A DNA stretch of 64,000 nt from Cichorium intybus (Eukaryota; Streptophyta; Magnoliopsida; Asterales; Asteraceae): NCBI GenBank assembly GCA_023525715.1, contig CM042012.1, forward strand, positions 114,931,798-114,995,797, in the 5' to 3' direction. Numbering within the stretch: position 1 is the first letter of the stretch; each line of letters opens with the position of its first letter. Both the position numbers and the translations under genes were made by a program. Below the pieces are notes generated by a model. The model made no database searches and was not told where the DNA came from. It was given only the letters and a program-made list of their open reading frames with translations. This document shows positions 36,101 to 49,159 of this stretch, one piece after another.

Positions 36101-36346
36101 TGGCATTTTCCGCAGAAACCGAACAATTCACTTGAATTGTACTAATCAAGCATATTAGTTTTAGATTCTAACTGGATTCAAGCATCTAAAGAGTTTTTGA
36201 CCTATTTCTATAATAAAGTCAAAATAAAAGTCTAAGGCAACTAAACTAAGTCAAAGAATGATCCGAATGACAGTTGTCACAATGTCTACACGTGTAATTT
36301 GGTTTATTTAAATCTAGAACCGATTCGAATTTTGACGGTTGTCACA
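33101..36346 (-). mobile_element. 3.2-kb Gypsy solo LTR
   Basis: Forward TGTCACACCCC at the left end and GGTTGTCACA at the right, so the minus strand runs TGTGACAACC to GGGTGTGACA, similar to the termini of the Tekay-like LTR. Flanks ATTAG (33096-33100) and ATTAC (36347-36351) give a TSD with one mismatch. No coding domain inside. Short ORFs near 33368-33583 and 35512-35724 are not supported. Confidence 0.72.
33421..33535. repeat. Three tandem copies of a 40-bp unit
   Basis: Units start GATAAA at 33421, 33460 and 33500 and share CCATA..TAGAAGTTCC; the third is slightly truncated. Lies inside the solo LTR. Confidence 0.85.
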
Positions 36347-36984
36347 ATTACAGTGCTATTCCTGGTTGTATACTTGTGGTGCACATTTCCTTTTTTCCCC
36401 CTTGACTTCCATCTTTTTAATTGCATACTTTTCGTAGTTCATTCAACAAAAGGGATGAAATATTAGTTTGCAAAGAGCTCGTGTATCTGAGTGGTAATTT
36501 GCCACCAAATAGATAAATCTCTCGTTGAGTTAGTCCTTGAAATATTTTCTTCTATATTTGAAAACAATACTTCTTTCACACGTAGACCATTGAAGTGTTG
36601 AGCATATTAATTAAAATTTCATTCAAGTTAATGTGTTATTGTCACTTTCCACTGACAAGAATTATTACGTAACTCTTACTTTCATCCAAGTGTGAATACA
36701 CATCAAGATTGATCAAACTAGAAGTCGAATGTCATTTAATTATTGTAATCACAATCTTATTATTTTATGCATTTCAAACAAGTTGACACCCCCCCCCCCC
36801 ACGCCCCCCCCCCCCCCCCCTTGAGCTTTACAATTTCTGTCCCATCTCTAGAAGTGTGAAAACTTTGCAAGAGATTTATTCATTCTTGACTCTCTAGGGT
36901 TTGACTCGTACCACTACTACACCATTCTTAATTGAAGAGTATTTAGAGGTTCACAACATAATATATTTCTAACCTACCATCATA
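36347..36984. other. Unassigned DNA with poly-C tract
   Basis: No ORF or known repeat. A cytosine run broken by one ACG lies at about 36788-36821. Confidence 0.5.
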
Positions 36985-38440
36985 ACATGAAGTGGTCATT
37001 GGATTTTGGAATAAGAGAGATAAAGGACGAGTTACATCCTTTAGCAATGATCCCAGAGAGCTCAAAGTCTCTTACAAACATATACATGTCCTTTATTCAA
37101 GTCCCAATATTTTTTCAAGAACTTAAACGTGAAACCATTGGGACCCAACGCCTTGTCGTTCACACAACCCCAAACAACCTCTTAATTTCATCCTCATGGA
37201 AAGACCTTGTAAGAAAATCCTCATCCATCGTTAATATCTTCTTGAATCTATCACTGATAAACTTTGGCTTATTAGACATTGGCTCTTTAATTTTTTTAGA
37301 AAAAAATTCAAACACATCCTTGGAAATCTTGATAGGATCCGTCACACAAACACCAGATATTAAGACCATTAAGTTTGTTTTCGCTTATTTTTGTTCATGA
37401 ACCCATGAAAAAATTTCGTATTTACATATCCATCTATATCCCACCTCACTTTGGATTTTTGTTTTAAATCACGTCTCTTAATGTCTTCAATCTCCGATAT
37501 CCTTTTCTTCCAATATTGTATCTCATTTCTTTCTTGGGACGAAAGCAGTATACTCTCGACAATCAGCTCAATCGTTTCAATTTTGATAATAAGCTTCTGC
37601 TACTCATCACTTTCTCGTTTAATCTAATCAGCTCTCCAAATCTCAGGTTTGTTTTCACGGTCTTGAATTTTTTCAGCAATCTTCTGTCCACCGTTCCAGA
37701 CGGCATCAACTTCAACCAAGCATTACAAACCATCAAGTTAATCCTCTCCAATAAAACCTAAGAATTAAAAAAATTTAAGGGGTACGAGCCAAATTCCCGA
37801 TGATCATCAACTAGAATAATGGGACAATGGTCTGAAAATCTCATCGGGAAGATAGTCACCAAGGCATTCTCCCGAATATATAAAAAGTCAATGCATACAA
37901 AAAATTTGTCCAATTAGCTGAGACCCCTTGAATATTAACTCATCTAAGTGAATTTACGTCCTCCCATATTGAATTCAAATAGCCTACAATCTCTTATAAA
38001 AGAATTCAAATCATCCATACACACGTCATTACCAATATTTGAAAATCTGTCATTTTTGTATCTCACCTCTTTGAAATATCACATAAACAACTAGCAAACA
38101 CTCAAATAATTCCTTAAACTTTTCAACATATTCCAAAGATTAGATCGATCAAGGTCATCCATAGGAGTATAAACATTCACCAAATTTATCATACCAGAAA
38201 TATCGTTCCAATTACCAGAAACCAAAATTCAATTATGATTCTTAATGACATTCACCTATTGAAACATATTGGAATTCCAGACAGAGAAAAGCCCGCTGAC
38301 CTTCCTTGTGATTCTAAAAAAGCATAATCAAAAACCGTATTATCCTAGTATAAATCCAAAGGAATGTGACATGTGTTCTCCAGTTGCATCTATTGAGCAC
38401 TAAGAAAGTTTATTTGATGAGTAATCTTTAGTTCCCTGAT
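36985..38440 (-). pseudogene. L1-type LINE relic (endonuclease to RT start)
   Basis: Minus-strand fragments in shifting frames match a plant L1 ORF2: FSDHCPII, the end of the endonuclease, near 37820-37850; a basic linker; then KSKVRWDIDG..NTKFFHG near 37380-37450; and DPIKISKDVFEFF...FISDRFKKI (37369-37160) leading into RT. Many stops and frameshifts. 3' end and poly-A tail were not located. Confidence 0.68.
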
Positions 38441-39089
38441 CCACTCTGCTTTGTGCACACCTGCCACCTCTTTAAGATTAATAGACAAACAATTTCTAAT
38501 TTGAGAAGAATTAAAAACACTGCAAAGCAAGGAGTGTTCTCTACGAAATTCAAAGATTTGATTAGAAACTCTAATGACGTGAGGAACCGATCGAAAAAAG
38601 AGCTAAAGGAGGGTTTGATACGATCAGTGGTAAAGGAGATTCAAGCCCAGTTTCTGTGGAGGTTGAAAATACGATGCAATTGGGCATGGATGTGGGATCC
38701 GAAAACGTGATTCTATGTCCTGTAAGCATCAGACTACCATTGTTTATGTTCGTTCATTTAACTAAATGAACAACAATTTGTGTTCATGTTCATTAATTTA
38801 TTATATAAACAAAAATAATCAAACTTCCTGCCGAACAGTTCAATGAACGTTTAATCTATTTACAGCCATAATCATTAAGAAAGAGGGATGAGCCGCTAGC
38901 AATGATGAGGTTGAAGCTAGTTGATTAGTGACCTTTGGCTTCAAAAAGTATGTGAAACTCCATTTTTAGTTACATATTTAAACCTTGAAAAAGTAACATT
39001 ATGTGCAATAATGTCTTGTTAATTTACAAAACTCGATCCCAATGGAAAATTTTGGACATTAAGTCCATAAAGGGAGTTACAAATAAATA
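38441..39089. other. Unassigned DNA
   Basis: One 85-codon frame at 38453-38710 has no recognisable domain. A short inverted repeat of GTTCATTTA type lies near 38743-38775. Confidence 0.45.
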
Positions 39090-39193
39090 AGGGTCTTGCA
39101 TATCCTCCCACACAACATCTCAAATGAGGCATACCAATACTCGAGTGGAAGTTGTTGTAGGAGAACTCAGCCATTGGAAGATAAGAATCTCAG
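39090..39193 (-). pseudogene. Gypsy integrase relic, distal piece
   Basis: The minus strand encodes the MAEFSYNNFHSSIGMP block that follows the DDE core in Gypsy integrases. It continues the piece at 47846-48960 across the solo LTR. Confidence 0.72.
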
Positions 39194-39297
39194 TGACACG
39201 TCGCAGTCGTCGATGCGGTCAAAAATACAAGATATAACCTTACAGCTCACTACTTAGTTGTAAGTAAGGGTCGAACTGTGGAGTTCATGGTTGATAT

Positions 39298-40070
39298 TGA
39301 AGGGTTTCTACACAAGCAATGAACACAAAAATTCCTATGGTTCACATGCAACCCTAAGATGATCTATATTTTCTTCTATGAAGATAATAAACTAAAAACC
39401 CTAAAGGATACAATTCAGTTCTAAAGATTAATTAAGAAAACCAACCTTTGATCTTATGATCCTTCAAGCAAGCAGCAAAAGAATCCTGCCTCAAATGCAA
39501 GTCACACCCAAGTGATGGAAGAATCAGTCCAGCAGAGTAACACAGAGAGAAGGGAGGCGTGGGATTTAGGGTGCCCAGGGGGTTCCTTATTTAGCCTCCT
39601 AGGGTTACACCTGAAACCCTAGAAAGCCTCCAAGTGGACAAGGCTTTTGGCCACTTGGACCAGACTCCCCAAACCCTAATTAGGGTTTCGCCAAAACCCT
39701 GGAGGAGCCTCCAGGGTGGCGCCAACTTGGCCCCTGGTTTTTACCTGGCCAGTTATTCAACTATTAAATAAATGCCAACCAGTCCCTGCACCTTTTATTA
39801 ATTAATTTAATCACTAAATTAAATCCAATTAATTCTAGATTAAATCTCAATTAATTATTATAGTTTCTAATTAATATATTAACACTTAAATATATTAATA
39901 ACCCATATATTTATTTTCTATTGATTTATTATACAATTAATAAATCAACTATTCTCTCTACTGAACTATACGTCTATCTTCCATCTATGAGGGCAACCCA
40001 AATGGACTTTGCTTTTTTATTTATAAGATAAATACAATTATAAGTCATGGCTTAGACACCTAATCCAACA
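39298..40070 (-). repeat. Left (3') LTR of C2
   Basis: Minus strand TGTTGGATTAGG to CCCTTCA; the purine tract GTGGGAGAC abuts it at 40071-40079. Confidence 0.92.
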
Positions 40071-40881
40071 GTCTCCCACTTGGATAAGTCTATGACTTTA
40101 ATTGTCCGAACTCTGACCCAGTCAGTTCTGTCCAAAGATAAGTAATCTGATGATCCTCCGTCCAACAGGATATTTTCAGACTCAAGACATGGACTAACAT
40201 CAATCTTGGTCTGATACTCTGTTTCTCGATTTCTGATTTGCATATGACTTTAGAGACTACTAATTGAACACATCAATTTAGTCCCGATTGGCCAACACTT
40301 TCAGTCAACTTCAAAATCATCGAGAGGCCTACAGATATCTGTTTCCCATCGGGTCAGGGGACGGATAAGTTTCGACTTATATGTCCATACCTTTTGCGGA
40401 TCAAATTACTCACAACAATGTGTTTTATAACACCGAGTTAGCGGCGCGTTTTCGCATTATCAATAAGCACTTGTCTCGTAAATTACAGATCATATCTCTC
40501 CACTTAAAGATCAAAAGATATTATCGTCTTAACATTGCTCGTGATGTAATCCATGAAGCAATCTGTTAAGCGCGGGTTTATCCAATACTCAAATCTCTAT
40601 TTTCTAAGTACTCATGAACGTTGCAGCAGTCTTACTGCAATTTCTAACTCATTAGACAGTCTGCAACCGATTCATGACAGTCTTTGTTTACACTTACTCC
40701 CTAACAGTGTGATCGACTGTGGAACTTTAAATAATCTAATTATTAAGGAAGTTAAACATGCAAATATAGAAACACAGAAATAAACAATCGACAAAGGCAG
40801 TAACAATACTCATTTATAAATCTCAATTTACAAAATCATCGAGTCAATTACATTTATATTGTTTACAAGTTTCAAATCTAT
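40071..40881 (-). other. C2 3' internal untranslated part
   Basis: Collinear with 11925-12811 of C1; no ORF. Confidence 0.8.
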
Positions 40882-41454
40882 CTAATTACTAAAACTAATA
40901 TCATCCTTCAGTCCAATGCTCCGAGCATGCTGATTGTGCTTGATCCTGTTCAGAGCCTTAGTCAAAGGATCTGCAGGATTGTCTTCTGATGATACTCGCT
41001 TAACCAGTAAGTGCCCTTCTTCTACTTGATGTCGAATGTAGTGGTACTTTCTTTCGATATGCCTGGACTTTCCATGGTCTCGTGGTTCCTTTGTCAAGGC
41101 GACCGCTCCTTCATTATCGCAGAAAAGTTCCACCGGCTCCTGAATGCTCGGGACAACTCCAAGGTCCCCGATGAAATTCTTCAGCCAAGCCACCTCCTTA
41201 GACGCTTCACTCGCTGCAATGTACACTGATTCGCACGTTGAACCAGCCACCGTTTCCTGCTTGGAACTTTTCCAAGTGACCGCTCCACCGTTCAAAAGAA
41301 ATACCCAGCCCGACTGGGACAGTCCACTGTCCCTATCTGTCTGGAAGCTGGGATCAATATATCCACTCACTTTCAAGTCATCACTGCCACGAAGGATCAA
41401 TACCATATTCTTTGTCCTTCGCAGATACTTGAGTATGTTTTTGACCGCATACAA
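40882..41454 (-). pseudogene. RNase H of C2
   Basis: Open frame from 41454: NILKYLRRTKNM, the FQTDRDSG block, TWKSSKQETV, SVYIAASEA, DNEGAVALTK, and a C-terminal part with NPADPLTKAL. Separated from RT by a frameshift near 41450. Confidence 0.88.
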
Positions 41455-42895
41455 TGTGCTTTTCCAGGATTACCCTGGAACCGACTACCCATGCTTAGTG
41501 CATAGGATACGTCGGGACGAGTACATGTCATAGCATACATGATTGACCCTACTGCCGAAGCATAAGGTACTCGACTCATCTCAGCTATTTCCTCATCGGT
41601 ACTCGGACTTCGAGTCTTATTCAATTTAGTATTACTTTGGATTGGCAGCTCTCCTTTTTTTGAATTTTCCATGTTAAATCTTTTTAACACCTTTTCCAAA
41701 TATGTACACTGGCTTAGACCAATCAATTTTCTCTTTCTATCTCTAAGTATTTTTATCCCGAGAATATAAGCAGCTTCTCCTAGGTCTTTCATGGCGAAAC
41801 ACTTCCCGAGCCAAGCCTTAACATCTTGCAAGGTCAGAATGTCGTTTCCCATGAGCAATATGTCATCAACATACAGCACCAGGAAAGTGACTATACTCCC
41901 ACTAGCCTTGACATATACACAGGACTCATCTTCACTCCTAGAGAAGCCAAACTCTTTGACTTTCTCATGGAAGCAAAGATTCCAGCTGCGAGATGCTTGC
42001 TTCAGCCCGTAGATTGATCTTTCAAGCTTACATACTTTATCAGGGTGCTTTGTGTCTAAAAAACCATCTGGCTCACTCATGTAAACATCCTCAGTCAGTT
42101 TTCCATTAAGGAAAGCGGTTTTGACATCCATCTGCCAGATTTCATAATCATCAAACGCAACTATGGCAACCATTATCCTGATTGACTTAATCTTGGCTAC
42201 TGATGAGAAGGTTTCATCATAGTCAACCCCTGGGGTTTGAGTGAATCCCTTTGCAACCAGCCGAGCTTTATAAGTATGTACTTTTCCATCCATGTCGGTC
42301 TTCTTTTTGAAGATCCACTTGCATCCGACTGTCTTTCGACCCGGTACATTGTCAACCAAGTTCCAAACTTGATTGTCATACATGGACTTTATCTCGCTGT
42401 CCATTGCCTCTTTCCATTTTGCAGACTCGGGGCCTGCCACTGCTTCACGGTAGCTAGCTGGCTCATCCAAATTAGTCAGTGTACGATCACTGACTAACGT
42501 GTCACCGTCCGAAGTAATATGGAAACCATAGAACTTGGGCGGCATGCTAACTCTATCTGAACGCCTAAGGGGCAATGAAATGTCGGTGGGTCCAACATGA
42601 ACTTCTTCTTCATGTTGGTTGCTAGTTTCTTCCAAGGTTGTTTCATCGGGCGTCTCCTGAATTTCTTCGAGATCGATCGTACTCCCACTGTCCTCTTTGT
42701 ATATGAGTTCTCTCTCTCTCGAAAGAACCCCCGTCTTGCTACAAAGACCACGTCCTCGCTTGGTCTGTAGAACAAGTATCCAAAAGACTGTTTCGGGTAT
42801 CCGATGAAGAAACATCTCTCACTTCTTTTTACGAGCTTATCTGAAGTCTCTCGTCTCACGAAAGCTTCACAGCCCCAGACTTTGATGTGTGCCAA
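41455..42895 (-). pseudogene. Integrase C-terminus and reverse transcriptase of C2
   Basis: RT motifs in order: AKWKEAMDSE, VGCKWIFKKK, WQMDVKTAFLNG, LYVDDILLMGND and the AMTCTRPDV block. One frame is open from about 42740 to 41450. At about 42715-42740 a slippage-prone AG repeat shifts the frame between the integrase C-terminus (KVWGCEAF, GYPKQSFGY) and RT. Confidence 0.88.
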
Positions 42896-44059
42896 CGAGG
42901 GAACTTTCCCCGTCTACATCTCGTGCGGTGTTTTCGCAACCTTCTTGGTTGGGACAAGGTTTAGGATATGGGCTGCAGTCTCTAAGGCATACCCCCAGAA
43001 ATGGATTGGAAGTGAAGCTCGACTCATCATGGAACGAACCATGTCCAACAAGGTTCGGTTTCGCTTTTCAGTAACACCATTCAGCTGAGGTGTTCTTGGA
43101 GGTGACAACTGTGAAACAATTCCACATTCCTTGAGGTAATCGAGAAACTCGATACTAAGATACTTACCGCCTCTGTCGGATCTAAGCATCTTTATCTTTC
43201 TGCCCAATTTATTTTCCGCTTCATTTTTAAACTCTTTGAACTTTTCAAAGGTGTCCGACTTATTCTTGATTAAGTAGATATACCCATATCTACTAAAATC
43301 GTCGGTAAAGGTCACATAGAACCGCGTGCCATCTTTAGTGGTTGTTCTGAAGGGACCACACACATCTGTGTGTATGATATCCAACAGACCTTCACCTCTT
43401 TCAAAGGAACCTTTGAATGGTGATTTTGTCATCTTGCCAAGTAAGCAAGATTTGCATACATCATCCGACCCGAGGTCGAATGATTCCAACACTCCATCCT
43501 TTTGGAGTTGGGCGATGCGTTTTTTGTTTATATGGCCAAGGCGACAATGCAACAGACATGCCTTTTCTACACCGCTTGAAGCATCAATAGCTAAAACATT
43601 TTTACCATAATTATCAACACACATAATAGATTCATACACTCCATCACAAGGCATAGCATTAAATATAAAAACATCATTTTTGAAAACAGAAATTGAACTA
43701 TTCAATTTATTGAACTCATAATAAAAACCTTGTTTAAACAATACATGAAACGAAATTATGTTCTTTGCCATATCAGGCGCATAGCAACAATTATGTAAAT
43801 CGAATCTAACTCCACTACTCAGCACTAGTCCATAAACGCCGATCTTGGTAACAGGTAACGTTCGCCTATTGCGCATGACCATGTTCAGTCTGCCATGCTC
43901 CAGCTCCCTACTTTCCTCTAAGCCCTGCAAATCAGAACAGATATGAAAACCACATCCTATATCAAGGACCCAAGAACGGGAAAAAGATGAGTTATTAGAT
44001 ATAGAATATGTACCTGCTTGTGACGGTTTCACTTTACCGTCCTTGATATCCTGCAGATA
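42896..44059 (-). pseudogene. Protease and integrase of C2
   Basis: Part of an open frame from 44599 to 42914. The protease active site reads DIG where C1 has DTG, so it is probably inactive. The HHCC motif and integrase Asp, Asp and Glu (IHTDVCGPF, LRSDRGG, GVTEKRNRTL) are present. A TAG ends the frame at 42914-42916, in place of a Trp codon that is intact in C1. Confidence 0.88.
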
Positions 44060-44914
44060 CGTTGGGCAGCTCCTCTTCCAATGACCCTTTTGCTTGCAGT
44101 AAAAGCAGTCGGCCTCTTTGGGGTTCTGAACATGTGGAATGCCGGAAGACTTGCCTTTCGGGGCACTACTAGATGACCCGACATGATTCTTTTCCCTCCA
44201 GTTCTGCTTAGGAGGGCCTTTCCGTTTCTTTCTTTTTCCAGATCCAATAGCCAGGACAGACGGGTTGACAGGGAGCAAACCTTTTCCCTTCATCCCGTCC
44301 TCAGCCGTACGAAGCATGCGGTGTAACTCAGCTAGGGTTGCCTGGTTGTTGTTCAAATGATACGCCAGTGCGAACTGGTCATAAGAACTGGGCAAGGACT
44401 TTAGCACTATGTCAACTGCTAAATCCTCATGGACCGGCATTTCCAGCTTCCTAAGCCTTTCCACATAACCATGCATCCTCTGCACATGTGCACAGATGGA
44501 CTCGCCCTCCTTGGGCTTGCCGTTAGTGAAGGATTTTACAACCTCACGCCTTTCGATGTGCTCTTGCTTGCGGAACTTTTCCGTGAGCTCTTTATGCATC
44601 TCGTAAGGCCAATAGTCCTCATAGATACGTTACAATTATGGGTTCGTAGTAGCGATCATGATGCAAGCCACTTTGGTTGCATCATCAGAGTGTTTAGTGT
44701 ACGCAGCGATTTCCTCGGGAGTAGCGGTTTCAGTGTCCACATCAACGAGCTCGGTTTCCAGAACATACTCTTTGTATTCAAACCTTAGAGCCATTTTGAT
44801 GTTGCGGATCCAGTCATTATAGTTAGTGCCGTCCAACGTCACTTTTGAGCACAATGACAGAATCGAGGTGACATTACCGGGATTTGAGTGGGGAACGGAT
44901 TGGTCAGAAGACAT
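44060..44914 (-). pseudogene. Gag of C2
   Basis: ATG at 44914. The N-domain (LDGTNYNDWIRNIKMAL) is cut by two stops close together near 44630-44638, then the frame reopens through LPSSYDQFALAY, the KKRKGPPKQNW linker and the CX2CX4HX4C knuckle (44067-44108), and runs on into protease. Confidence 0.88.
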
Positions 44915-46195
44915 CTGAACAAGAAGAAGGTAGTTTTAATTAGATATAATAATAATAATCCGTATATTCACCGAAGAATAAATATAAGGCTAGGATCCTA
45001 CAATAACAATCTACAATATCGAAAAGGGATGCCGTAATCTCTATTGTAAATTTCATAAGGTAGGCGAATGACGATTCAGCCAATTCCACCGCGGAAACAT
45101 AATCATATTATAATGGAATTCCTAGTTTCATTGAGATTTACCAAACTGTTCGATAGCATGTTTTAATCTCGGGAATGCCCCACTGTTTGTGACTGGGATG
45201 CCGAGGATCACAAACCGCGTGTGAATAACCATGCAAATTCGCTCGGTACTCTCGAAGTCAATTGTCATCTCTAATTAACGTGCCGGTTAACCATACACGC
45301 TCCGTTAATAATGACAAAATCTAGAAACCCATTGCGACTCTTTGCGGGCCCCAGTTGGCGTGTCGGTAAACCATACACGCTCCACCAACGTCCTACAAAG
45401 TGCAATGTGCAATTTCATGGATTAGCACCAATTCACATTTTGAACCTAAAGTAACTAGATTGGGATTTGTTTTAGGGTTCTAGTACTTTCAATTATAGCG
45501 TTATACTTTTAAGAGGCTTAGCGTTTCTATCAAACCCGTTCAGCTAACGACACTCGACTGGCCAGGAGAGCGGTGGGTAAGAGTAGATACATATTAGACT
45601 AACATTTTATAGTCAGTCGCCTTATACCCTCTTTAGAGGACAGTTTTGTGAATGAGGCCTACTAATGGTAAGACTAACCAGTTTTCTTATATATATTAAA
45701 TTAACTTTTAATCATAAATACATATAAGATATATTTTAATCTTATTAAAATATTTTAGAATTAATTTTATTCTAATTTTCGCAAATTTATACTAATTTTT
45801 TTAAAATTTTAAATTAATTCTTTAAACTGATTTAATTGGTCCTTTAATTAATCAATTAATTAAACTAATTAAATCTAAGATAGATATTACCAAATTAATC
45901 AAATTAATTTTTCTATCAAGGCCCCTATGGTTCTCGAAAATTACAAGTCAAGCAAGAAAGGTTCAAGTTATTTTAATTAATCTCATTACCAAAAATAACA
46001 ACATACTATTATGGCAAGTAAATCAAGCAATCAAGGGGGACAATTAGGGCTTGGCGGCTAGGGTTAGGAAACCCTAGCCAAGTCGTTGATATTTAAGCCT
46101 CCCAAGGAGGAGTTTTCGCAAAACACCTCAAGGCAAGAATTAAGCATGCAGTTTATATCAATTTCACAAGAAAACAGCCTATGCTCTAATACCAC
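44915..46195 (-). other. C2 leader and primer site
   Basis: Untranslated leader; contains at 45161-45180 the unoccupied equivalent of the site where element A entered C1. Confidence 0.83.
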
Positions 46196-46967
46196 TGAAG
46201 GGTTTCTATGCAAGCAATGAACACAAAAATTCCTATGGTTCACTTGCAACCCTAAGATGATCTATGTTTTCTTCTATGAAGATAATAAACTAAAAACCCT
46301 AAAGGATACAATTCAGTTCTAAAGATTAATTAAGAAAACCAACCTTTGATCTTATGATCCTTCAAGCAAGCAGCAAAAGAATCCTGCCTCAAATGCAAGT
46401 CACACCCAAGTGATGGAAGAATCAGTCCAGCAGAGTAACACAGAGAGAAGCGAGGCGTGGGATTTAGGGTGCCCAGGGGGTTCCTTATATAGCCTCCTAG
46501 GGTTACACCTGAAACCCTAGAAAGCCTCCAAGTGGACAAGGCTTTTGGCCACTTGGACCAGACTCCCCAAACCCTAATTAGGGTTTCGCCAAAACCCTGG
46601 AGGAGCCTCCAGGGTGGCGCCAACTTGGCCCCTGGTTTTTACCTGGCCAGTTATTCATCTATTAAATAAATGCCAACCAGTCCCTGCACCTTTTATTAAT
46701 TAATTTAATCACTAAATTAAATCCAATTAATTCTAGATTAAATCTCAATTAATTATTATAGCTTCTAATTAATATATTAGCACTTAAATATATTAATAAA
46801 CCATATATTTATTTTCTATTGATTTATTATACAATTAATAAATCAACTATTCTCTCTACTGAACTATACGTCTATCCTCCATCTATGAGGGCAACCCAAA
46901 TGGACTTTGCTTTTTATTTATAAGAAAATTACAATTATAAGTCATGGCTTAGACACCTAATCCAACA
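46196..46967 (-). repeat. Right (5') LTR of C2
   Basis: Differs from 39298-40070 at only a few positions. Confidence 0.92.
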
Positions 46968-47845
46968 GATATTTTGTGATAACAAACTTGACCGATCTAT
47001 AGTGTCACTCTATAGATGGTTTTTGTCCACTCACTTGGAAACAACCGAAAATACCAAAAACACAAAACTGTAACTATCAAACGAACTTGGATCCAACTTC
47101 CAATCAAGCAAACCAAACGGAATCTGATCCGAAGTATAACTCAGAAGTCAGAAACTATCAAACACAAACAATCGAACAAACCATAACGATTATCGAATCG
47201 CAAACGAAACCGAACATGAATTATAACTAAAAATCAAAACTTGCATTCAAACGTAGCCACACCGAAAGTCGAATGTTTCTAACTTCGGGAACAATCCAGA
47301 TTCTTATGGTTAACGAGATTCTACAAATTAGAACCGTTGAACACACGAAGAACAAATACCAAAAAATAAGGAATTAAAGCTAAAACTAACAAACTACCAA
47401 CTATCGATCAATGAACTACAAAAATATGAGTCGAAGAAGCCTGAGTTCCACTCAAAGGTCGGGTCTTTTCTCCCGAATCACGAACCGAAGGCCTCTATTT
47501 ATAGTTGAGAAAAATGCCTGGATGCGTCGCGTATACGTCTTATCTGCGGCGCGTCTTATCCATAAGCCCCGTTTCTTCGCACTTTGAATTCAAATTTCAT
47601 CTGGTGTTACAACTCACCGCATCGCGCGTGTCCTCAAGGCCTGCGACGCGTGCGTTCCTTCGACTGGAAGTAGACTTCATCCAAACTTTCACCATTTTGT
47701 ACGCTTTTTACCCTGTATTTCATATAATTCGCACAACAAGCACTAGACACAAAACGTGAGTAATATCGCAATTTAAGATATATATTGTTTACTCAAAACA
47801 GGGCTTAACGACGACTAGAATACTTGATATTACTGGGTATCGTCA

Positions 47846-48960
47846 CCCAGCTCCCACCAAAGTCATGACACACACTCTCAATATATCCTCAAGCATCTGA
47901 ATCGTCCTTTCACTTTGGCTATCAGTCTGGGGGTAATACGCGGTGCTGAAATGAAGCTGCGTGCCCAAATCCTCATGAAACCTCTTCTAAAACCTGGAAG
48001 TAAACTTAACATCCCTGTCAGATGTCATCGAAACAAGTACACCATGACGACTAATCACCTCCCGAACATAGATGTCAGCCAATCGCTGCAAAGTAGAAGC
48101 CTCCTGGATCGGTATAAAGTAGTTACTCTTGGTCAATCTATCCACAATAAACCATATAGTATCAACATTCTGAGGGGTCCTCAACAATTTGGTGATAAAA
48201 TTCATATTAATGTTCTCCCATTTCCACTTGAAAATCTCTAAGGGATGGAGCTTTCCATGAGGCCTCTGGTGCTTAGCCTTAACCTTCTAACAGGTCAAAC
48301 ATCTCTCAACATACCAGGAAACATCCCGCTTCATGCTCATTCACCAATAGTCCTCTTGAAGATCTCGAAACATATCCGTCACCCTTGGATGGATAAAAAC
48401 TTCGACTTGTGCGCCTCATCCATCAGTGTCTGCCGAGCTCCGCCTGTCTTAGGAACCCAAATTCGACCGTACCACGTCAATAAGTCCCGACTATCCCTGA
48501 CCAAATCCGCTATTTGTCCTACAATCCTCTCATTCTTTCTGGTTCTCCTCCCTGCTTGCCTCAACTTGAGCCTCATGAATCATCTCAAGTAAAGGCGTTG
48601 CCACTTTCATCCTTAAACACAAGTCGCTGAGGGGTGCACTAACTACCTTCTTACTCAAAGCATCCACCACAACATTGGCCTTCCCTAAATGATAGAAAAT
48701 CTCACATTCATAATCATTGACTACGTTAAGCCATATCCTCTACCTCATATTCAGATTCGGCTGATCCATCAAATATCTCTTAACTCTTGTGGTTCGTGTA
48801 GATGGTACATCGGACCCTGTACAAGTAGTGCCCCCAGATCTTAAGAGCAAGCACCACTGCTCCCAACTATAGATCATGGGTCGGATAATTAGCCTCATGA
48901 GGCTTCAACTGCCTAGAGGTGTAGGCGATCACCTGGCCACACTGCATCAAAACTGCCCTT
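47846..48960 (-). pseudogene. Gypsy RNase H-integrase relic, proximal piece
   Basis: On the minus strand from 48960: RNase H block with AYTSRQLKPHEANYPTHDL, an integrase N-terminal part near 48576-48379 (RIWVPKTGG..TLMDEAHKS), the core IVDRLTKS..FIPI and SDRDVKFTSRF (48205-47987), and the YYPQTDSQSERTIQMLED block near 47940-47860. Several stops. It is truncated by the Athila-like solo LTR and resumes at 39193. Confidence 0.75.
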
Positions 48961-49159
48961 AATTATGGAGGTATATCTATGAAGAACCCATCGTCATCAA
49001 TGTAGATAACTTCTCGAGAAACTGTGATCCTTGGGTTCAGGATAGTAAGCATAAAGCAGGTTAGCTTGCTCAAGACATCGGGGATCACAATCTCGTACAA
49101 ATTAGCGAGGCGAGTGATGAAGTGACCGTCTCCAGAATCTGGACCTCCTTCGGGTGCTC

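Larger units (their letters stand above)
39298..46967 (-). mobile_element. Element C2: Ty1/Copia retrotransposon
   Basis: LTRs 39298-40070 (773 bp) and 46196-46967 (772 bp), nearly identical. TSD GATAT at 39293-39297 and 46968-46972. Primer site TGGTATTAGAGC (46183-46194, minus strand) has one change from the tRNA-Met consensus. Coding region 44914-40882 is closely related to C1 but with different breaks. Confidence 0.93.
39194..47845 (-). mobile_element. Athila-like solo LTR, split by C2
   Basis: Pieces 39194-39297 and 46973-47845 total 977 bp, minus strand TGACGATACC to GACGTGTCA. TSD CTCAG (39189-39193) and CCCAG (47846-47850), one mismatch. It resembles the LTRs of A and B in the start of U3, the TATAAATA at 47503-47496 and four palindromes at 47523, 47545, 47618 and 47642 (start spacings 22, 73, 24). 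No internal sequence, so it is a recombination remnant. Confidence 0.83.

Noticed and set aside
36788..36821. Poly-C tract as a functional element; also poly-G at 53034-53052
   Set aside because: Homopolymers, possibly with assembly or sequencing length error; no supporting context for the first, and the second is probably linked to the SINE insertion junction.
36987..37400. 137-codon plus-strand ORF
   Set aside because: Antisense shadow of the LINE relic, whose motifs are on the minus strand.
46330..46623. 97-codon minus-strand ORF in the C2 LTR
   Set aside because: Lies within LTR sequence; the homologous region of the left LTR gives no conserved frame and no domain.
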